64,000 bases of DNA from Setophaga petechia (lineage: Eukaryota > Chordata > Aves > Passeriformes > Parulidae): the NCBI GenBank assembly GCA_024362935.1, contig JANCRA010000019.1, forward strand, positions 774,001 to 838,000, given 5' to 3'. The translations under genes were made by a program, and so were the position numbers. The notes beneath the pieces are model-generated. The model ran no database searches, had not been told where the DNA came from, and saw only the letters and a list, made by a program, of their open reading frames with translations. This document shows, piece by piece, positions 62,201-64,000 of this stretch. The first letter of the stretch is position 1. The number at the start of each line of letters is the position of its first letter.

Positions 62201-64000
62201 TTTATCATAAAACATGATCTTATTCTTGCAGACAGCCTAGTAAAGAGGAGGACTGCCATCTACTCATCTACTCTACGTCAATATGGAAATTCAGTTTTAC
62301 AGCAATTGAACATTCTTCTGCCAGTAACAGTTACAACCCATTTAGTTACCTTTTCTTAATTTTTTTAAATTAACTTTACATTTCCTAGACATGCAGAATA
62401 CTTTGGTCTCTGAACTAACTCCAACTTTCTAATTAAAACTGGCACATGCTCTGACACAAGTCAAAATTATAGGTCGTCCTTCCTCTTTAGAAAAAACCAC
62501 TTTACCATACGGCTTCTAAAATTAGCAACGGTAACTGGATATTAAATTAGTGGCTCAGCAGATGGATAGATAAAATTTAAACAAGTTATATTCTATTAAA
62601 TAAGGAAATATGAGTGCTGAAACTGTAAACATGGTTAGATCCATAGTAGTTCTTCAATGCCACTGACAAGTGAATAAGTTAAGGGCAGTGGTCTCTTGCA
62701 GACTTTTCCATAAGGTTTGTTCCTCCTCTTCAGCTATCCTTTATGGGTTTGCCTGTAGTTCATTCCTGCCTTTTCTGTTTGATTTGAAAAACCTTTTCTA
62801 GCTCTCAGCGTAGCTCTCCCACGCACTGATGACCTTTTAAATAATTAAAATGCTAACAGTTCGTTCAAGCTATTATGCAACTTACTCTTCAAAGTAGCAG
62901 GCAAAGGATCAAAACGGGGAGAAAGAAGACCTTTCTGTGCTGCTTGGTTTTGACTTGCTTTGTTTTCCTGACAGGGTCTGTTTGAGGAGAACTGAGAAGT
63001 GTGCTCTGTTACTGGTTCAATAATCAGAAATTCTCAGTGTTGTGTCGTTATTCATCTTTTCTGTTTTGATCATTTAAGCAATTTTTCATATTGTTTTCCT
63101 CCTGGATTTATTATCTGACACTCAACAGCCAGAGCTTTCGTAAAGTTCTTTGGTGCCCATGGGTACACACGTAGCTGATGCCTGTTTAAATGGCAGTTTC
63201 ACAACACAGAGTTGTGCTGCATTATCCAAAAGAACGATTGCTCTATTACGAAGCTCAAGACACTCATAAAATCATCTACTCAAAACAATGACAAAATGTG
63301 AGAGGAGAGGTGGAATCTAGGCAAAGCACAATGTTAAATTAAATATCTTGGACTTACTTCCAAAAATGCACATTTTACTTTATTTTACACCAAATCAACA
63401 GGAGCATAGAAAATAGAAAAAAAATGAAATGAAGAAATCTTGACTTAGAGAAAAGAAGTTGGTAGATTTAAAAAACAAGAATTACAGAAACCTCTTCATC
63501 TGGGCTAAACAAATGAAAGTGAAAAGAAAGCTAAGATTGGTTCTCAAAAAGTGGACAAAGTTTTAAAATGGTAATACAGCTGCTCCTTTAAAATTAATGG
63601 GAAGTGTCAGTGCTGGGTTGCCACAGTTCTGCTACAGTAAGAAGTGGTATATGATCCCTAAAAATGCACAGGATTGGACAAAAAAACAAAGATTGTCTAA
63701 AGGATTATGGAAACAAAACAAAAATGTGTGTTGATGTGACTGGCACCCCCTGCTCCTGACAGTTACTTTTATAGACTTTGATAGCTGTACAGGCATTTGT
63801 GTCCCTATAGAATCACACATATCAAGATAAAGAGGTTGGGATTAAATAGAGAATGAAAAATTTCTCAGAAGTAGGAATTCCTTCAGCACATCTCCAGGGT
63901 GTCAGGTAAAAATCCCAGATAATAAAACCCAGACAGCAGTGATTTCTGTGATTTTTGCATGTTATATTTTAGGTAAGTGTGTTTAAATACATTTCCAGCC
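59246..64000. other. Unique non-coding sequence to the window end
   Basis: No gene, RNA gene or dispersed repeat recognised in the last 4.7 kb. Small repeats include a 9-bp duplication (tgaccccac, 60422-60439) and a short (ATC)n near 61363-61376. Open frames at 59652-60451 and 61456-61840 overlap in several frames and both strands, with no motif, and are not called. Confidence 0.55.

Noticed and set aside
1..64000. tRNA, U6, 7SK, SINE, CRISPR or bacterial-type features
   Set aside because: I looked for tRNA A/B-box patterns, the conserved starts of small nuclear RNAs, tRNA-derived SINE heads and regularly spaced repeats, and saw none I could support by eye.

Overview
This window looks like a piece of a bird nuclear genome, most likely a songbird or close relative. 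It is AT-rich and depleted in CpG. It has no long open frame, no bacterial-type gene packing and no ribosome binding sites. The recognisable repeats are the avian set: several fragments of the CR1 LINE retrotransposon, including the typical avian CR1 3' end, and one ERV-type LTR resembling a family I remember from passerine genomes. The CR1 calls support a bird firmly. The narrower songbird call rests mainly on my memory of that LTR and is less certain.

I can support no protein-coding gene. All open frames are short (171 codons at most), often overlap on opposite strands, and show no family motif except where they run through CR1 sequence. The window is therefore intergenic (a small gene desert) or lies inside a large intron; the sequence alone does not say which.

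Layout: 1-6552 is unique sequence. A 24-base T run and a 5'-truncated, internally deleted CR1 copy lie at 6553-7036. About 20 kb (7037-27414) follows with only simple repeats and one doubtful CR1 remnant near 17.25 kb. Inside it, roughly 11.9-15.8 kb is strikingly pyrimidine-rich on the + strand. A minus-strand CR1 reverse transcriptase fragment sits at 27415-27790, a CR1 3' tip at 29805-29872, and a minus-strand CR1 3' end at 32483-32652. The 32.7-42.6 kb stretch is AT-rich, with homeodomain-type motifs and a long pyrimidine tract. A cluster of 17 CpGs in about 250 bp (42926-43174), next to enhancer-like AT-rich sequence, is the best candidate for a functional element. A CA/A-only tract (44364-44486), the LTR (47826-48235, possibly extending to about 48560) and an old minus-strand CR1 (53960-54860) follow. 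The remainder is unique sequence with a (TG)n microsatellite at 56051-56101 and a SOX/homeodomain motif cluster near 59.16-59.24 kb.

I found no operon, CRISPR array, defence system, recognisable RNA gene or novel gene system. The points worth following up are the CpG-rich candidate regulatory block, the long strand-asymmetric domain, and the repeats as markers of lineage and age.
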